DNA of 64,000 bases, taken from NCBI RefSeq assembly GCF_019264445.1, contig NZ_JAHVAB010000058.1, positions 1-64,000 on the forward strand. Reading direction: 5' to 3'. Source of the stretch: Hydrogenophaga sp. (lineage in GTDB: Bacteria > Pseudomonadota > Gammaproteobacteria > Burkholderiales > Burkholderiaceae_C). The notes under the pieces are model-generated. The model did no database searches. It was not told the origin of the DNA and saw nothing but the letters and a program-made list of their open reading frames with translations. A program made the translations under genes and the position numbers. Below, piece by piece: positions 25,250-34,421 of this stretch. Positions within the stretch are counted from its first letter, which is position 1. The number at the start of each line of letters is the position of its first letter.

Positions 25250-28200
25250 TCAGGCGGTTTCGGGGCTCTTGTGGGGCTGGCCGAGCGAGCGCAGCACGTC
25301 GCGCACCAGTTGCACGCGGTCTTTCACCTCGGGCAGGGCGCGCTCGATGCGCAGCTTCTCGTTGCCCGCCAGCTTGATATGGCGGTTCTTCTGGATCAGT
25401 TCGATGATGCGCATCGAGTCAAACGGCGGGTTGGCGCGGAAGGTGATCTGGATCACGCCGGGCGCCGCATCGACCTTGACCACGCCATACGGTGCGCTGA
25501 TGCAGCGAAGGCGGTGCACGTCGATGAGCGTCTGGGCCTGTGGCGGGAGCTTGCCGAAGCGGTCAACGATTTCTTCGAGCAGCGCGTCCACCTGGTCGGT
25601 GTTCTTCGCGGTGGCGAGCTTCTTGTAGAACGACAGGCGCAGGTGCACGTCGCCGCAGTAGTCGTTGGGCAGCAGGGCGGGGGCGTGCAGGTTGATGTCG
25701 GTGGTGACGGACAGCGGCGAGAGCAGGTCGGGTTCGCGCCCGGCTTTGAGCGAGCGCACGGCTTCGCTCAGCATCTCGTTGTAGAGCTGGAAGCCCACTT
25801 CCAGCATGTTGCCGCTCTGGTTCTCGCCGAGCACTTCGCCCGCGCCCCGGATCTCCAGGTCGTGCATGGCCAGGTAGAAGCCGCTGCCGAGTTCTTCCAT
25901 CTGCTGGATCGCATCGAGCCGCTGGGAGGCCTGCTTGGTCAGTCCCTCGATGTCCGGGACCATGAGGTAGGCATAGGCCTGGTGGTGGCTGCGGCCTACG
26001 CGCCCGCGCAGCTGGTGCAGCTGCGCCAGGCCGAACTTGTCGGCGCGGCTCATCACGATGGTGTTGGCGGTGGGCACGTCAATGCCCGTCTCGATGATGG
26101 TGGAGCACAGCAGCACGTTGAAGCGCTGCGCCACGAAGTCGCGCATCACGCGCTCGAGCTCGCGCTCGGGCATCTGGCCGTGGGCAATCGCAATGCGCGC
26201 CTCCGGCAGGATTTCCTCCAGCTTCTGCCGGCGGTTCTCGATCGTCTCGACCTCGTTGTGCAGGAAATACACCTGCCCGCCGCGCTTGAGCTCGCGCAGC
26301 ACGGCCTCGCGGATCACGCCGTTGCCCTCGGTGCGCACAAAGGTCTTGATGGCCAGGCGGCGCTGTGGCGCGGTGGCGATCACCGACAGATCGCGCAGGC
26401 CTTCCAGCGCCATGCCCAGCGTGCGCGGAATCGGCGTGGCAGTGAGCGTGAGCACATCCACCTCGGCGCGCATCGCCTTCATGGCTTCCTTGTGGCGCAC
26501 ACCGAAACGGTGTTCCTCGTCAATGATGAGCAGGCCCAGGTCCTTGAACTTCACGCTTTCGCTCAGCAGCTTGTGCGTGCCCACGACGATGTCGACCGAG
26601 CCATCGGCCAGGCCCTTGGCGGCGGCGGTGATTTCTTTGGCCGAACGAAACCGGCTCATCTCGGCGACCTTCACCGGCCACTTCGAGAAGCGGTCGGAGA
26701 GCGTCTGGAAATGCTGCTCGGCCAGCAGCGTGGTGGGCGCGAGAAACGCCACCTGTCGCCCGCCGGTCACGGCCACGAAAGCGGCCCGCAGCGCCACCTC
26801 GGTCTTGCCAAAGCCCACGTCGCCACACACCAGCCGGTCCATCGGGCGCGGGCTGATCATGTCCTGAATGACCGCATGGATGGCGGCGCGCTGGTCGGCG
26901 GTTTCCTCGAAGCCGAAGTCGTTGGCAAACACCTCGTAGTCTTGCGCCGAGTAGCGGAACGCGTGGCCCTGGCGCGCGGCGCGGCGGGCATAAATATTGA
27001 GCAGCTCGGCGGCGGCGTCGCGCACCTGTTCGGCGGCTTTGCGCTTGGCTTTCTCCCATTGGCCACTGCCCAGCTTGTGCAGCGGTGCCTCGTCGGCGCT
27101 CACGCCCGTGTAGCGCCCGATCAGCTGCAGCTGGCTCACCGGCACGTACAGCACCGCCTTGTCGGCGTACTCCAGGTGCAGGAACTCCTGCAGCGCGGGC
27201 GATCCGTCCGGGTTCTTCTCGCCCATGTCCATGTTCACGAGGCCACGGTAGCGCCCGATGCCGTGGGCGTTGTGCACCACCGGGTCGCCGAGGTTGAGCT
27301 CGGAGAGGTCCTTGATCAGCGCATCGACATCGCTGACCTGTTCCTGCTTTTTGCGCCGCCGCGTCGTCGGGCTGGCGGCAAACAGCTCGGTTTCGGTGAC
27401 GAAGTCGATGCTGTCGTCGAGCCAGGAGAAGCCCACCGTGAGCGCGGCGGTGGCGATGCCGATCTTCTCGTCGCTGGTCTGGAATTCCACCAGCGAATCG
27501 AAGGCAGGTGGACTGACGCCGCTGGCGCGCAGAAAGTCCAGCAGGCTCTCGCGCCGGCCATCGCTCTCGGCCAGCAGCAGCACGCGGTGCGCGGTGTTGC
27601 GAATGTGGGCCTGCAGCCGCGCGAGCGGGTCTTCCGCGCCGCGCACCACCGACAGGTCCGGCAGTCCGTTGAACTGCGCATACGCCGTTCGGGCTGAGCC
27701 TGTCGAAGCCTCGCCAAGCCCTTCGACAAGCTCAGGGCGAACGGATTTGATGGCCAGTTGCGCGTGCTGGTTGGCGCGCACATAGAACTGCTCCATGTCC
27801 AGAAACAACGCGTCGGGCGGCAGCACCGGTCGCTCGGGGTCGCCTTTGAGCAGGCGGTGCCGGTCTTTGGTGTCCTGCCAGAACCGCTGGAAGGCGGGCT
27901 CCAGGTCGCCGTGCAGGACCACGGTGGCGCTGTCGCCCAAATAGTCGAACACCGTGGCGGTGTCGTCGAAGAACAGCGGCAGGTAGTACTCGATGCCGGC
28001 CGTGGCCACGCCGTTGCCGATGTCTTTGTAGATGCGGCTCTTGGTGGGGTCGCCCTCGAGCAGTTCGCGCCAGCGGCTGCGGAATTTGGCTCGCGCGCCA
28101 TCGTCCATCGGGAACTCGCGCCCGGGCAGCAGCCGCACTTCATTGACCGGGTACAGGCTGCGCTGGCTGTCGGGATCGAAGGTGCGGATGCTGTCGATCT

Positions 28201-28771
28201 CGTCGTCGAACAGGTCCACGCGATAGGGCACCAGGCTGCCCATCGGGAAGAGATCGATCAGCCCACCGCGCACCGCGTATTCGCCCGGACTCACCACCTG
28301 CGTCACATGCTGGTAGCCCGCCAGCGTGAGCTGGCCCTTGAGCTTGCCTTCGTCGAGCTTTTGCTTGACCTTGAAGTGAAAGGTGTAGCCCGCCAGAAAG
28401 GAGGGCGGTGCGAGCCGGTACAGCGCGGTGGTGGCCGGGATCAGCACCACGTCGGCGCCGGTGTCCTTGTCGCGCTGGGAGATGCGCCAGAGCGTGGCCA
28501 GCCGTTCGCTGATCAGGTCCTGGTGCGGCGAGAACGTGTCGTAGGGCAGCGTTTCCCAGTCGGGGAAGAGGGCGCAGCGCAGGCCGGGCGCAAAGAAAGC
28601 CATCTCGTCGATCAGGCGCTGCGCGTCGTTGGCGTCGGCCGTGACGATGGCAGTGATGCGGCCCGCGGTCTTTTCGCGCTCGCCCAGCTGGGCCAGCATC
28701 AGGGCATCGGCCGAGCCTCCCGGGTGGGGAACGGTGTGGCGCTTACCGGCTTGGAGTGGAGGCAAGTCCAT
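25250..28771 (-). CDS. mfd: Transcription-repair coupling factor Mfd
   Basis: This DNA translocase of about 1173 residues removes stalled RNA polymerase and recruits UvrA. Visible parts are the UvrB-like N-terminal region, the RNA-polymerase-interacting domain (DPVVHNAHGIGRYRGLV), helicase motifs GDVGFGKTEVALR and LIIDEEHRFGVRHKE, and the RecG-like translocation region. The family is about 1150 residues. The excess includes about 20 residues (343-363) encoded by a 60-bp palindromic repeat inserted in frame. The ATG at 28771 gives the expected N-terminus. The open frame upstream extends into ispD and is not used. Confidence 0.95.
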   Translation of the reverse strand: MDLPPLQAGKRHTVPHPGGSADALMLAQLGEREKTAGRITAIVTADANDAQRLIDEMAFFAPGLRCALFPDWETLPYDTFSPHQDLISERLATLWRISQRDKDTGADVVLIPATTALYRLAPPSFLAGYTFHFKVKQKLDEGKLKGQLTLAGYQHVTQVVSPGEYAVRGGLIDLFPMGSLVPYRVDLFDDEIDSIRTFDPDSQRSLYPVNEVRLLPGREFPMDDGARAKFRSRWRELLEGDPTKSRIYKDIGNGVATAGIEYYLPLFFDDTATVFDYLGDSATVVLHGDLEPAFQRFWQDTKDRHRLLKGDPERPVLPPDALFLDMEQFYVRANQHAQLAIKSVRPELVEGLGEASTGSARTAYAQFNGLPDLSVVRGAEDPLARLQAHIRNTAHRVLLLAESDGRRESLLDFLRASGVSPPAFDSLVEFQTSDEKIGIATAALTVGFSWLDDSIDFVTETELFAASPTTRRRKKQEQVSDVDALIKDLSELNLGDPVVHNAHGIGRYRGLVNMDMGEKNPDGSPALQEFLHLEYADKAVLYVPVSQLQLIGRYTGVSADEAPLHKLGSGQWEKAKRKAAEQVRDAAAELLNIYARRAARQGHAFRYSAQDYEVFANDFGFEETADQRAAIHAVIQDMISPRPMDRLVCGDVGFGKTEVALRAAFVAVTGGRQVAFLAPTTLLAEQHFQTLSDRFSKWPVKVAEMSRFRSAKEITAAAKGLADGSVDIVVGTHKLLSESVKFKDLGLLIIDEEHRFGVRHKEAMKAMRAEVDVLTLTATPIPRTLGMALEGLRDLSVIATAPQRRLAIKTFVRTEGNGVIREAVLRELKRGGQVYFLHNEVETIENRRQKLEEILPEARIAIAHGQMPERELERVMRDFVAQRFNVLLCSTIIETGIDVPTANTIVMSRADKFGLAQLHQLRGRVGRSHHQAYAYLMVPDIEGLTKQASQRLDAIQQMEELGSGFYLAMHDLEIRGAGEVLGENQSGNMLEVGFQLYNEMLSEAVRSLKAGREPDLLSPLSVTTDINLHAPALLPNDYCGDVHLRLSFYKKLATAKNTDQVDALLEEIVDRFGKLPPQAQTLIDVHRLRCISAPYGVVKVDAAPGVIQITFRANPPFDSMRIIELIQKNRHIKLAGNEKLRIERALPEVKDRVQLVRDVLRSLGQPHKSPETA
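27685..27744. repeat. 60-bp imperfect palindromic element inserted in frame in mfd
   Basis: Plus strand arms CCGTTCGGGCTGAGCCTGTC and GACAAGCTCAGGGCGAACGG are inverted copies with two mismatched positions per arm region. They flank a short loop with GAAGCC and CTTC. The element is exactly 60 bp and is read by Mfd as VRPELVEG...ASTGSART. The peptides RPELVEG and ALSLSKG from this palindrome are ones I recognise from mobile palindromes in many proteobacterial genomes, so it is probably a REP-like element tolerated inside the protein. Confidence 0.85.
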
Positions 28772-28829
28772 GGGTGTGAAAGGGCGTACGAGGGTGGACT
28801 TGGGATGCGTGGGCCGAACCGGCCATGAC

Positions 28830-28862
28830 GAACACCCCCGACCGGGCTGGTCGGGGGTGTTC
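28830..28862. promoter_or_regulatory. Perfect 14-bp hairpin in the mfd-ispD divergent region
   Basis: GAACACCCCCGACC pairs with GGTCGGGGGTGTTC around the loop GGGCT. It lies between two divergent genes rather than after a gene, and no T-run follows on the plus strand beyond TTC. It could be a regulatory RNA/DNA hairpin, a roadblock, or a remnant terminator. Confidence 0.6.
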
Positions 28863-28888
28863 AACCTGATTTTAGAATGCGGGCACTC

Positions 28889-29611
28889 ATGTCCGATGCC
28901 GAAGCCCCATTGACCCGCCCCGGCACACCCCTTTGCCATGCACTGTTGCCCTGCGCCGGCACCGGCAGCCGCGCCGGCACCGACATCCCCAAGCAGTACC
29001 AGCCCATCGCCGGCCAGCCCATGGTCATGCACACGCTCGACGCGTTGCGCAGCGTGGTTCGCCTGGACCGTTGCCTGGTGGTCATCGCACCCGATGACGT
29101 GTTCTGGTCCTCACAGCCGGTGGGCATCACGCTGGCGCGCTGTGGTGGCGCAACGCGTGCTGAAAGCGTGTTCAACGGCCTGCAGGCCCTTCGCGACCAC
29201 GGTGCCCATGAGCACGACTGGGTGCTGGTGCACGACGCAGCGCGCTGCCTGGTCACCCCTGCCCAGGTCGACGCCCTGATCGACGCCTGCTGGAGCGATG
29301 CCGTGGGCGGCCTGCTGGCCCTGCCGCTGCCCGACACGCTCAAGGCGGAGACCAGCGGACGTGTGGCGGCAACCGTGGACCGCTCGGACAAGTGGCTGGC
29401 GCAAACCCCGCAGATGTTTCGCCTGGGCGCGCTGCACGCCGCACTCGCGCTCACCGCCGGGCGCGGGTTTGCCGGTGTCACCGACGAAGCCAGTGCCATG
29501 GAAATGGCAGGGCACGCGCCGCGGCTCGTGCGCGGGAGCGCCCAAAACTTCAAAGTCACTTACCCGGAAGACTTCGCACTGGCCGAAGCCGTTCTCAGGA
29601 GCCGCCCATGA
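28889..29611 (+). CDS. ispD: 2-C-methyl-D-erythritol 4-phosphate cytidylyltransferase
   Basis: This 240-residue enzyme activates MEP with CTP in the non-mevalonate isoprenoid pathway. The nucleotide motif [13 protein letters not shown] has the usual ALIPAAG..G.R pattern, followed by [10 protein letters not shown]. Later come [11 protein letters not shown] and [12 protein letters not shown]. An in-frame ATG at 28877 overlaps a -10-like TAGAAT (28873-28878), so 28889 is preferred. Its stop overlaps the ispF start by four bases. It is divergent from mfd. Confidence 0.93.
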   Translation: MSDAEAPLTRPGTPLCHALLPCAGTGSRAGTDIPKQYQPIAGQPMVMHTLDALRSVVRLDRCLVVIAPDDVFWSSQPVGITLARCGGATRAESVFNGLQALRDHGAHEHDWVLVHDAARCLVTPAQVDALIDACWSDAVGGLLALPLPDTLKAETSGRVAATVDRSDKWLAQTPQMFRLGALHAALALTAGRGFAGVTDEASAMEMAGHAPRLVRGSAQNFKVTYPEDFALAEAVLRSRP

Positions 29612-30105
29612 ACACACCTGCACCGTTTCGTATTGGCGAGGGCTGGGACGTGCATGCACTCGTGCCGGGGCGCCGCTTGATCATTGGTGGCGTGCACGTG
29701 CCCCATCACCAGGGCCTGTTGGGCCATTCCGACGCCGACGTCCTGCTGCACGCCATCACCGATGCGCTGCTCGGGGCGGCCGCGCTGGGCGACATCGGCC
29801 GCCACTTTCCCGACACCGACGAGCGCTTCAAAGGCGCGGACTCCAGCGTGCTGCTGGCCGAGGCCACGCGACGCGTGCGCGACGCCGGCTTTGAGATCGG
29901 CAACGTTGACAGCACGGTGATCGCCCAGGCGCCCAAGCTGGCACCTCACATCGAGGCCATGCGCGAGGGCATCGCGCGCACGCTGGGAGTGGCACCCCAT
30001 CAGGTCAACGTCAAGGCCAAGACCGCCGAGAAGATCGGGCCCGTGGGGCAGGGGCTGTCGATCGAGGCGCGCGCAGTGGTCCTGCTGATCACAAAGCCCG
30101 CCTGA
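29608..30105 (+). CDS. ispF: 2-C-methyl-D-erythritol 2,4-cyclodiphosphate synthase
   Basis: This 165-residue enzyme forms MEcPP in the same pathway as IspD. Zinc ligands D14 and H16 are in [11 protein letters not shown], with the third His in [30 protein letters not shown] is the family's active-site segment. The frame is open from 29392, but that part is ispD in another frame. The ATG overlaps the ispD stop (ATGA), showing a coupled ispDF pair, as in many proteobacteria. Confidence 0.97.
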   Translation: MNTPAPFRIGEGWDVHALVPGRRLIIGGVHVPHHQGLLGHSDADVLLHAITDALLGAAALGDIGRHFPDTDERFKGADSSVLLAEATRRVRDAGFEIGNVDSTVIAQAPKLAPHIEAMREGIARTLGVAPHQVNVKAKTAEKIGPVGQGLSIEARAVVLLITKPA

Positions 30106-30138
30106 CGGGTTCTTTTCGTTCCCGACCCGCGCTCGCGC

Positions 30139-31542
30139 TCAGGACGACGCTTTCACCAGCTTCATGTGCGCGGCCAGGCCGCCAGTGCTGCTGTTGGCCA
30201 GCGCGAAGCGCCCACCCATGCGGGCAACGGCGCGCTCCACGATGGCCAGGCCCAGCCCGGTGCCCGTGGCCGCCGTGCGCGAGACATCGCCTCGGTAGAA
30301 CGGCTGGGTCAGTTGTTCGAGTTGCTCCGGCAGCACGCCCTGCCCGTGGTCACGCAGCTTCACCAGCACCGCGTCGTCTTTGGTCTTCGCGGCAATGTCG
30401 ATCTTGGTCACACCCGTCTCCGGGTTGCGGCCATAGCGCATCGCGTTTTCCAGCAAGTTGGCAAATACGCGCTGGAGCTCGACCGCGTCACCCATCACTG
30501 CCGTGTCGCGCGGAATGTTGGTCGTGATGTAGGTGTTCGGGTCCTGACCCACCGAGAAGATCGCAGCATCCACCACCTGGTTGAGGCTGACCCGCTCTGG
30601 CTTGAGGTGGTCGGGGCGCGCGTAGTCGAGGAACTTGTCAATGATGGCGTTGACCTGGTCAATGTCCGCGGCCATGTGCTCGCGCGCCTGCGGGTCATCC
30701 ACGCTCATCTCGGTTTCCAGGCGCAGGCGGGCCAGCGGTGTGCGCAGGTCGTGCGAGATACCGGCGAGCATGAGGGCGCGGTCCTGTTCGATCTTGCTCA
30801 GGCGCTGGGCCATGCGGTTGAAGCCGATGTTCACCTCGCGGATCTCGCTGGTGGCCACGGCTTCGTTGAGCTGGCTGGCGTTGAAATCGCCCTCGCGCAC
30901 GCGGCTGGCCGCAAACGAGAGTTTCGCGAGCGGCCGGTTGATCAGGCGCGCGATCAGCGCCGCCCCTGTGAGCGAGAGCAGGGCGGCCGTGCCCAGCCAG
31001 ATCAGCCAGGTGGTGCCGGCCACGGGGCCGATGCGCGAGGGATCGGTGAGCAGCCAGTAGGGATCGCCGTCAATGGTGAAGCCAATCCACAAGCCCGGTG
31101 TGCCATTGACCTCGCGCGCCACCAGTGTGTCCGGGCCGAGGCGCCCGCTGAGCCGCTCGGCCACGTTGCGGCTCAGGGCGTCGGTGTTGTAGAGGCGAAA
31201 GGTGTCGGTGGGCTCGCGCGGTGCAATGCGCAGGCCTTCTTCACTCGCCAGGGTTTTGATGAGCGAGACGCGGGCGATCGCGTCCGAGTGCACCAGCGCT
31301 GCACGGCTCAGGTTGACGAGCGACGCGAGCTGGTTGGCGCTTTGCAGGGCGCGCGGCTCGTACTCCAGCGCGCGGAAGGTCTGCAGCCAGGCCACGATGC
31401 AGCCCACCAGCAGCAGCGCCAGGAAGAAAAACGTGCGCCAGAACAGGCTCACGCCCCGCCCTGGACGCATGTCCAGAGGGGCGGGCATGGTCTCCAGCGA
31501 GGCCGGCTGCGTCTCGAAAGGAACACGCGACTCGTCTGACAT
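30139..31542 (-). CDS. envZ: Sensor histidine kinase, EnvZ-like
   Basis: This 467-residue inner-membrane kinase has a first membrane segment (LFWRTFFFLALLLVGCIVAWL), a periplasmic domain of about 110 residues, a second membrane segment (WLIWLGTAALLSLTGAALIA) and HAMP. The phospho-acceptor box is AGISHDLRTPLARLRLE. An HATPase domain follows with NLLENAMRYG, DHGQGV and TGTGLGLAIVERAV. It begins one base overlapping the stop of the response-regulator gene, so the two form an operon. Alternative starts upstream lie in that gene. Confidence 0.92.
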   Translation of the reverse strand: MSDESRVPFETQPASLETMPAPLDMRPGRGVSLFWRTFFFLALLLVGCIVAWLQTFRALEYEPRALQSANQLASLVNLSRAALVHSDAIARVSLIKTLASEEGLRIAPREPTDTFRLYNTDALSRNVAERLSGRLGPDTLVAREVNGTPGLWIGFTIDGDPYWLLTDPSRIGPVAGTTWLIWLGTAALLSLTGAALIARLINRPLAKLSFAASRVREGDFNASQLNEAVATSEIREVNIGFNRMAQRLSKIEQDRALMLAGISHDLRTPLARLRLETEMSVDDPQAREHMAADIDQVNAIIDKFLDYARPDHLKPERVSLNQVVDAAIFSVGQDPNTYITTNIPRDTAVMGDAVELQRVFANLLENAMRYGRNPETGVTKIDIAAKTKDDAVLVKLRDHGQGVLPEQLEQLTQPFYRGDVSRTAATGTGLGLAIVERAVARMGGRFALANSSTGGLAAHMKLVKASS

Positions 31543-32273
31543 CAGGCATTGCCATCGGGTACGAATACATAGCCCACGCCCCACACGGTTTGCAGGTAGC
31601 GGGGTGACGCGGCGTCTTCTTCGATCAGCTTGCGCAAGCGGGAGACCTGCACGTCCAGGCTGCGGTCAAAGGGTTCGAACTCGCGTCCACGGGCCAGCTG
31701 GGCGAGCTTTTCTCGCGACAGCGGCTGGCGCGGGTGGCGCACCAGCGCCTTGAGCATGGCGAATTCACCGGTGGTCAGCGGCAGGTCGGCACCGTCCTTG
31801 CGCAGCGTGCGCAAGCTCAGGTCGAACTCAAACGGGCCGAACTTGACCACTTCCTGGTCCTGCGACGGTGCACCCGGCACCTCGGTGGGCGGGCGACGAC
31901 GCAGCACCGCGTGAATGCGGGCGAGCAGTTCGCGCGGGTTGAAAGGCTTGCCCAGGTAATCGTCGGCGCCGACTTCCAGTCCGACGATCCGGTCCACGTC
32001 TTCGCTTTTTGCCGTGAGCATGATGATCGGCGTGCGGTCGCCGTTGGCGCGCAGGCGGCGGCAGATGGACAGGCCGTCCTCGCCCGGCATCATCAGATCC
32101 AGCACGATGATGTCGACCGAGTCACGCTGCAGGACGCGGTTGAGGGCCTTGCCGTCTTCGGCCAGCATGACCTCAAAGCCTTCCTGCATGAGGTAGCGGC
32201 GCAGCAGATCCCGGATGCGGACATCGTCGTCAACAACGAGTACTTTGTTGGGACGGACACTGGTTTGTGGCAT
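31542..32273 (-). CDS. ompR: Response regulator, OmpR-like
   Basis: This 243-residue regulator has a receiver domain with the acidic pocket VVDDD, phospho-acceptor D59 (IIVLDLMMPGEDG) and the conserved KPFNPRELLARI lysine. A winged-helix DNA-binding domain follows, with LTTGEFAMLKALVRHPRQPL and SLDVQVSRLRKLIEED. Its order with the EnvZ-like kinase is typical. The ATG at 32273 gives an OmpR-like N-terminus. Target genes are not visible here, though porin control is common for the family. Confidence 0.93.
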   Translation of the reverse strand: MPQTSVRPNKVLVVDDDVRIRDLLRRYLMQEGFEVMLAEDGKALNRVLQRDSVDIIVLDLMMPGEDGLSICRRLRANGDRTPIIMLTAKSEDVDRIVGLEVGADDYLGKPFNPRELLARIHAVLRRRPPTEVPGAPSQDQEVVKFGPFEFDLSLRTLRKDGADLPLTTGEFAMLKALVRHPRQPLSREKLAQLARGREFEPFDRSLDVQVSRLRKLIEEDAASPRYLQTVWGVGYVFVPDGNA

Positions 32274-32442
32274 GGCAGCAACTTCCGATAAATGTAACAA
32301 ACTCGATTGTGGCAGCTGCAAGTGCTTGTCAGCACTCGATTTTTATTTTTCTGACACGCTGTTACAGATGTTGCCCCGATTCGCCGCAGCTTCACGCCAC
32401 CCACATCACACAATCGGCGACCTGACCATACTTGAGTGCACC

Positions 32443-32739
32443 ATGAATTCGTATCTGTCGAGTGGATTGCTGCTGATGACCATGGGTTCGGCCTTCGCCG
32501 GGCCAGGGGATCAGCGGCCGCATCCGATGCCCTCGGAAGCCCCTGCCGTTGCCGCCATGCCTGTGGTGGTCGACGAAGGTGATCCACGCAGCACGATGCG
32601 CTTGCGCGATGCGCTGCGGCAGCCCTTCGACGACATGGACGACAGCCGCAAACCCTACCGACTTTCGGTGGAGGAGCGCCAGCGACTGCGCGAACAGCTT
32701 CGCGACCAGCCGCACCACGACTTCAAGTTCAAACCATGA
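32443..32739 (+). CDS. Small exported protein of unknown function
   Basis: This 98-residue frame begins with a plausible signal peptide (MNSYLSSGLLLMTMGSAFAG, cleavage after AFA). The mature part is rich in Pro, Arg and Asp, with RDALRQPFDDMDDSRKPYRL and RQRLREQLRDQ. I do not recognise a family. It is coupled by a four-base overlap to the SIMPL gene, so both are probably made together. It is divergent from the ompR-like gene across 169 bp of AT-richer sequence. Confidence 0.65.
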   Translation: MNSYLSSGLLLMTMGSAFAGPGDQRPHPMPSEAPAVAAMPVVVDEGDPRSTMRLRDALRQPFDDMDDSRKPYRLSVEERQRLREQLRDQPHHDFKFKP

Positions 32740-33482
32740 CCCTGTCTGCCTCACGCCGCGTTTCCACCTCGTCTTCCCGCCTTCTTCTTCCTTCCATTTT
32801 GGCCTTCGGGCTTGCTGCGAGCACATGGGCCCATGCACAGATCGCGGCCCCGGTGCCCGCCAACGTGGTGAACATCGCCGCCAGTGGCGTGCTCGAAGTG
32901 CCTCAGGACTGGTTGAGCATGAGCCTGAGCACGACGCGCGAAGGCTCGGACGCGACCACCGTGCAAAACCAGCTCAAGCAGGCGCTCGATTCAGCGTTGA
33001 CGGTGGCGCGCGCGAGCGCCAAACCGCAGCTGCTGGAAGTGCGCACGGGTCAGTTCAGCCTGTACCCACGGTACGACCGAAACGGAAAGATCACGGGCTG
33101 GCAGGGCAACACCGAACTCGTGCTTGAAGGGCGCGACTTCGCTCTGATCAGCAGCACTGCGGGCAAGATTCAGACACTCACGATGTCTGGCACCAGCTTT
33201 TCGTTGTCTCGCGACGCACGGCGCAAGCTGGAGTCCGACGTGCAGGCCCTGGCGATCGAGCGTTTCAAGGCGCGGGCCGACGAGGTGAGCAAGGGGTTCG
33301 GGTTTGGCGGCTACAGCCTGCGCGAAATCTCGGTGAGCTCGGCAGATCAGGAAGTGCGACCGTTCCAGCCGCGCGCCATGGCGATGGAAGCCAAAGCCGC
33401 CATGTCCGATGCGGTAGTGCCGGTCGAGGCAGGCAAATCCACCGTGAATGTGACGGTGTCCGGCTCGATCCAGCTGCGCTGA
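32736..33482 (+). CDS. SIMPL domain (DUF541) exported protein
   Basis: This 248-residue periplasmic protein has a signal peptide (LLPSILAFGLAASTWAHA) and a SIMPL domain. Recognisable parts are VNIAASGVLEVPQDWLSM, WQGNTELVLEGRDFALIS and RFKARADEVSKGFGFGGYSL. SIMPL proteins are poorly understood; relatives are linked to oxidative stress or outer-membrane integrity. The ATG overlaps the stop of the small exported gene. Confidence 0.85.
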   Translation: MTLSASRRVSTSSSRLLLPSILAFGLAASTWAHAQIAAPVPANVVNIAASGVLEVPQDWLSMSLSTTREGSDATTVQNQLKQALDSALTVARASAKPQLLEVRTGQFSLYPRYDRNGKITGWQGNTELVLEGRDFALISSTAGKIQTLTMSGTSFSLSRDARRKLESDVQALAIERFKARADEVSKGFGFGGYSLREISVSSADQEVRPFQPRAMAMEAKAAMSDAVVPVEAGKSTVNVTVSGSIQLR

Positions 33483-33490
33483 TCTGCGCT

Positions 33491-33518
33491 GCACCCGGCG
33501 TCGGCACCGGGTGCGTTT
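33491..33518. terminator. Possible terminator between convergent SIMPL and SDR genes
   Basis: GCACCCGG at 33491-33498 pairs with CCGGGTGC at 33507-33514 and is followed by GTTTAA. The T-run is short, so termination may be modest. Confidence 0.5.
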
Positions 33519-33524
33519 AAATGC

Positions 33525-34283
33525 TCAGCGTGGTGCTAGGCGGATGGCGCCATCCAGGCGGATCACTTCTCCGTTGAGCATGTCGTTCTCGAAGATGTGT
33601 TTGGCCAGCTTGGCGTAGTCCTCAGGCGTACCCAGGCGGCTGGGGAAGGGCACACCGGCGGCCAGCGCATCCTGTACGTCCTGGGGCATGCCAAAGAGCA
33701 TCGGTGTGCCGAAAATGCCGGGCGCAATCGTCATGTTGCGGATGCCGTTGCGGGCCAGGTCCCGGGCGATGGGCAAGGTCATGCCGACCACGCCCCCCTT
33801 GGATGCCGCATAGGCTGCCTGACCGATCTGTCCGTCGTAGGCGGCCACGCTGGCGGTGCTGATCATCACGCCGCGCTCGCCAGTGGACTCGGGCTCGTTC
33901 TTGCTCATGGCCTCTGCGGCCAGGCGGATCATGTTGAAGCTGCCCACCAGGTTGACCATGATGGTCTTGGTGTAGACGCCCAGGTTGTGCGCGCCGGTCT
34001 TGCCCACGGTTTTTTCGGCGGGGGCGATGCCGGCGCAGTTGACGAGCCCCATGAGCTTGCCCATGGACACGGCTTTGGCCACCACGGCCTGCCCATCGGC
34101 CTCGCTGCTGACGTCGCACTTCACAAAGGCGCCGCCGATGTCCTTGGCCACGGCTTCACCTTTGTCGGCCTGCATGTCGGCAATGACAACCTTGCCTCCG
34201 TTGGCTGCGAGCATGCGCGCCGTGCCTTCGCCCAGCCCTGATGCACCACCAGTGACGATGAATACCTTGCCTTGAATGTCCAT
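33525..34283 (-). CDS. SDR family 3-hydroxyacyl-CoA dehydrogenase-like protein
   Basis: This 252-residue short-chain dehydrogenase resembles HSD10-type 3-hydroxyacyl-CoA dehydrogenases. The NAD motif is [16 protein letters not shown], then [12 protein letters not shown]. The catalytic Ser is in [12 protein letters not shown] and the YxxxK is YAASKGG. Such enzymes act in branched-chain or fatty acid breakdown. A palindrome of the kind predicted for LiuR regulators lies 34 bp upstream (34317-34332). It stands alone, divergent from ppk2. Confidence 0.9.
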   Translation of the reverse strand: MDIQGKVFIVTGGASGLGEGTARMLAANGGKVVIADMQADKGEAVAKDIGGAFVKCDVSSEADGQAVVAKAVSMGKLMGLVNCAGIAPAEKTVGKTGAHNLGVYTKTIMVNLVGSFNMIRLAAEAMSKNEPESTGERGVMISTASVAAYDGQIGQAAYAASKGGVVGMTLPIARDLARNGIRNMTIAPGIFGTPMLFGMPQDVQDALAAGVPFPSRLGTPEDYAKLAKHIFENDMLNGEVIRLDGAIRLAPR

Positions 34284-34316
34284 AGGTTGCTCCTTTGAGA
34301 TGAGGGGGATGTGACG

Positions 34317-34332
34317 TTGACGTAAACGTCAA
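34317..34332. promoter_or_regulatory. TTGACGT-AA-ACGTCAA palindrome, LiuR-like operator
   Basis: The 16-bp site has perfect 7-bp arms around AA and lies 33 bp upstream of the SDR start. It resembles operators predicted in proteobacteria for LiuR (MerR family) regulators of branched-chain amino acid and fatty acid degradation. The assignment is from memory and is an inference. Confidence 0.6.
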
Positions 34333-34421
34333 TGGGTGCGCGATTATGCGACACCGCAGCGTCACACCGATGTCATGTGGCGCTCCTAGGCTGGCGGTTT
34401 TGATTTGGATCTGGAGTCCTC

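Noticed and set aside
25271..27697. 808-codon open frame opposite mfd
   Set aside because: It is the antisense shadow of mfd; the helicase motifs on the other strand are decisive.
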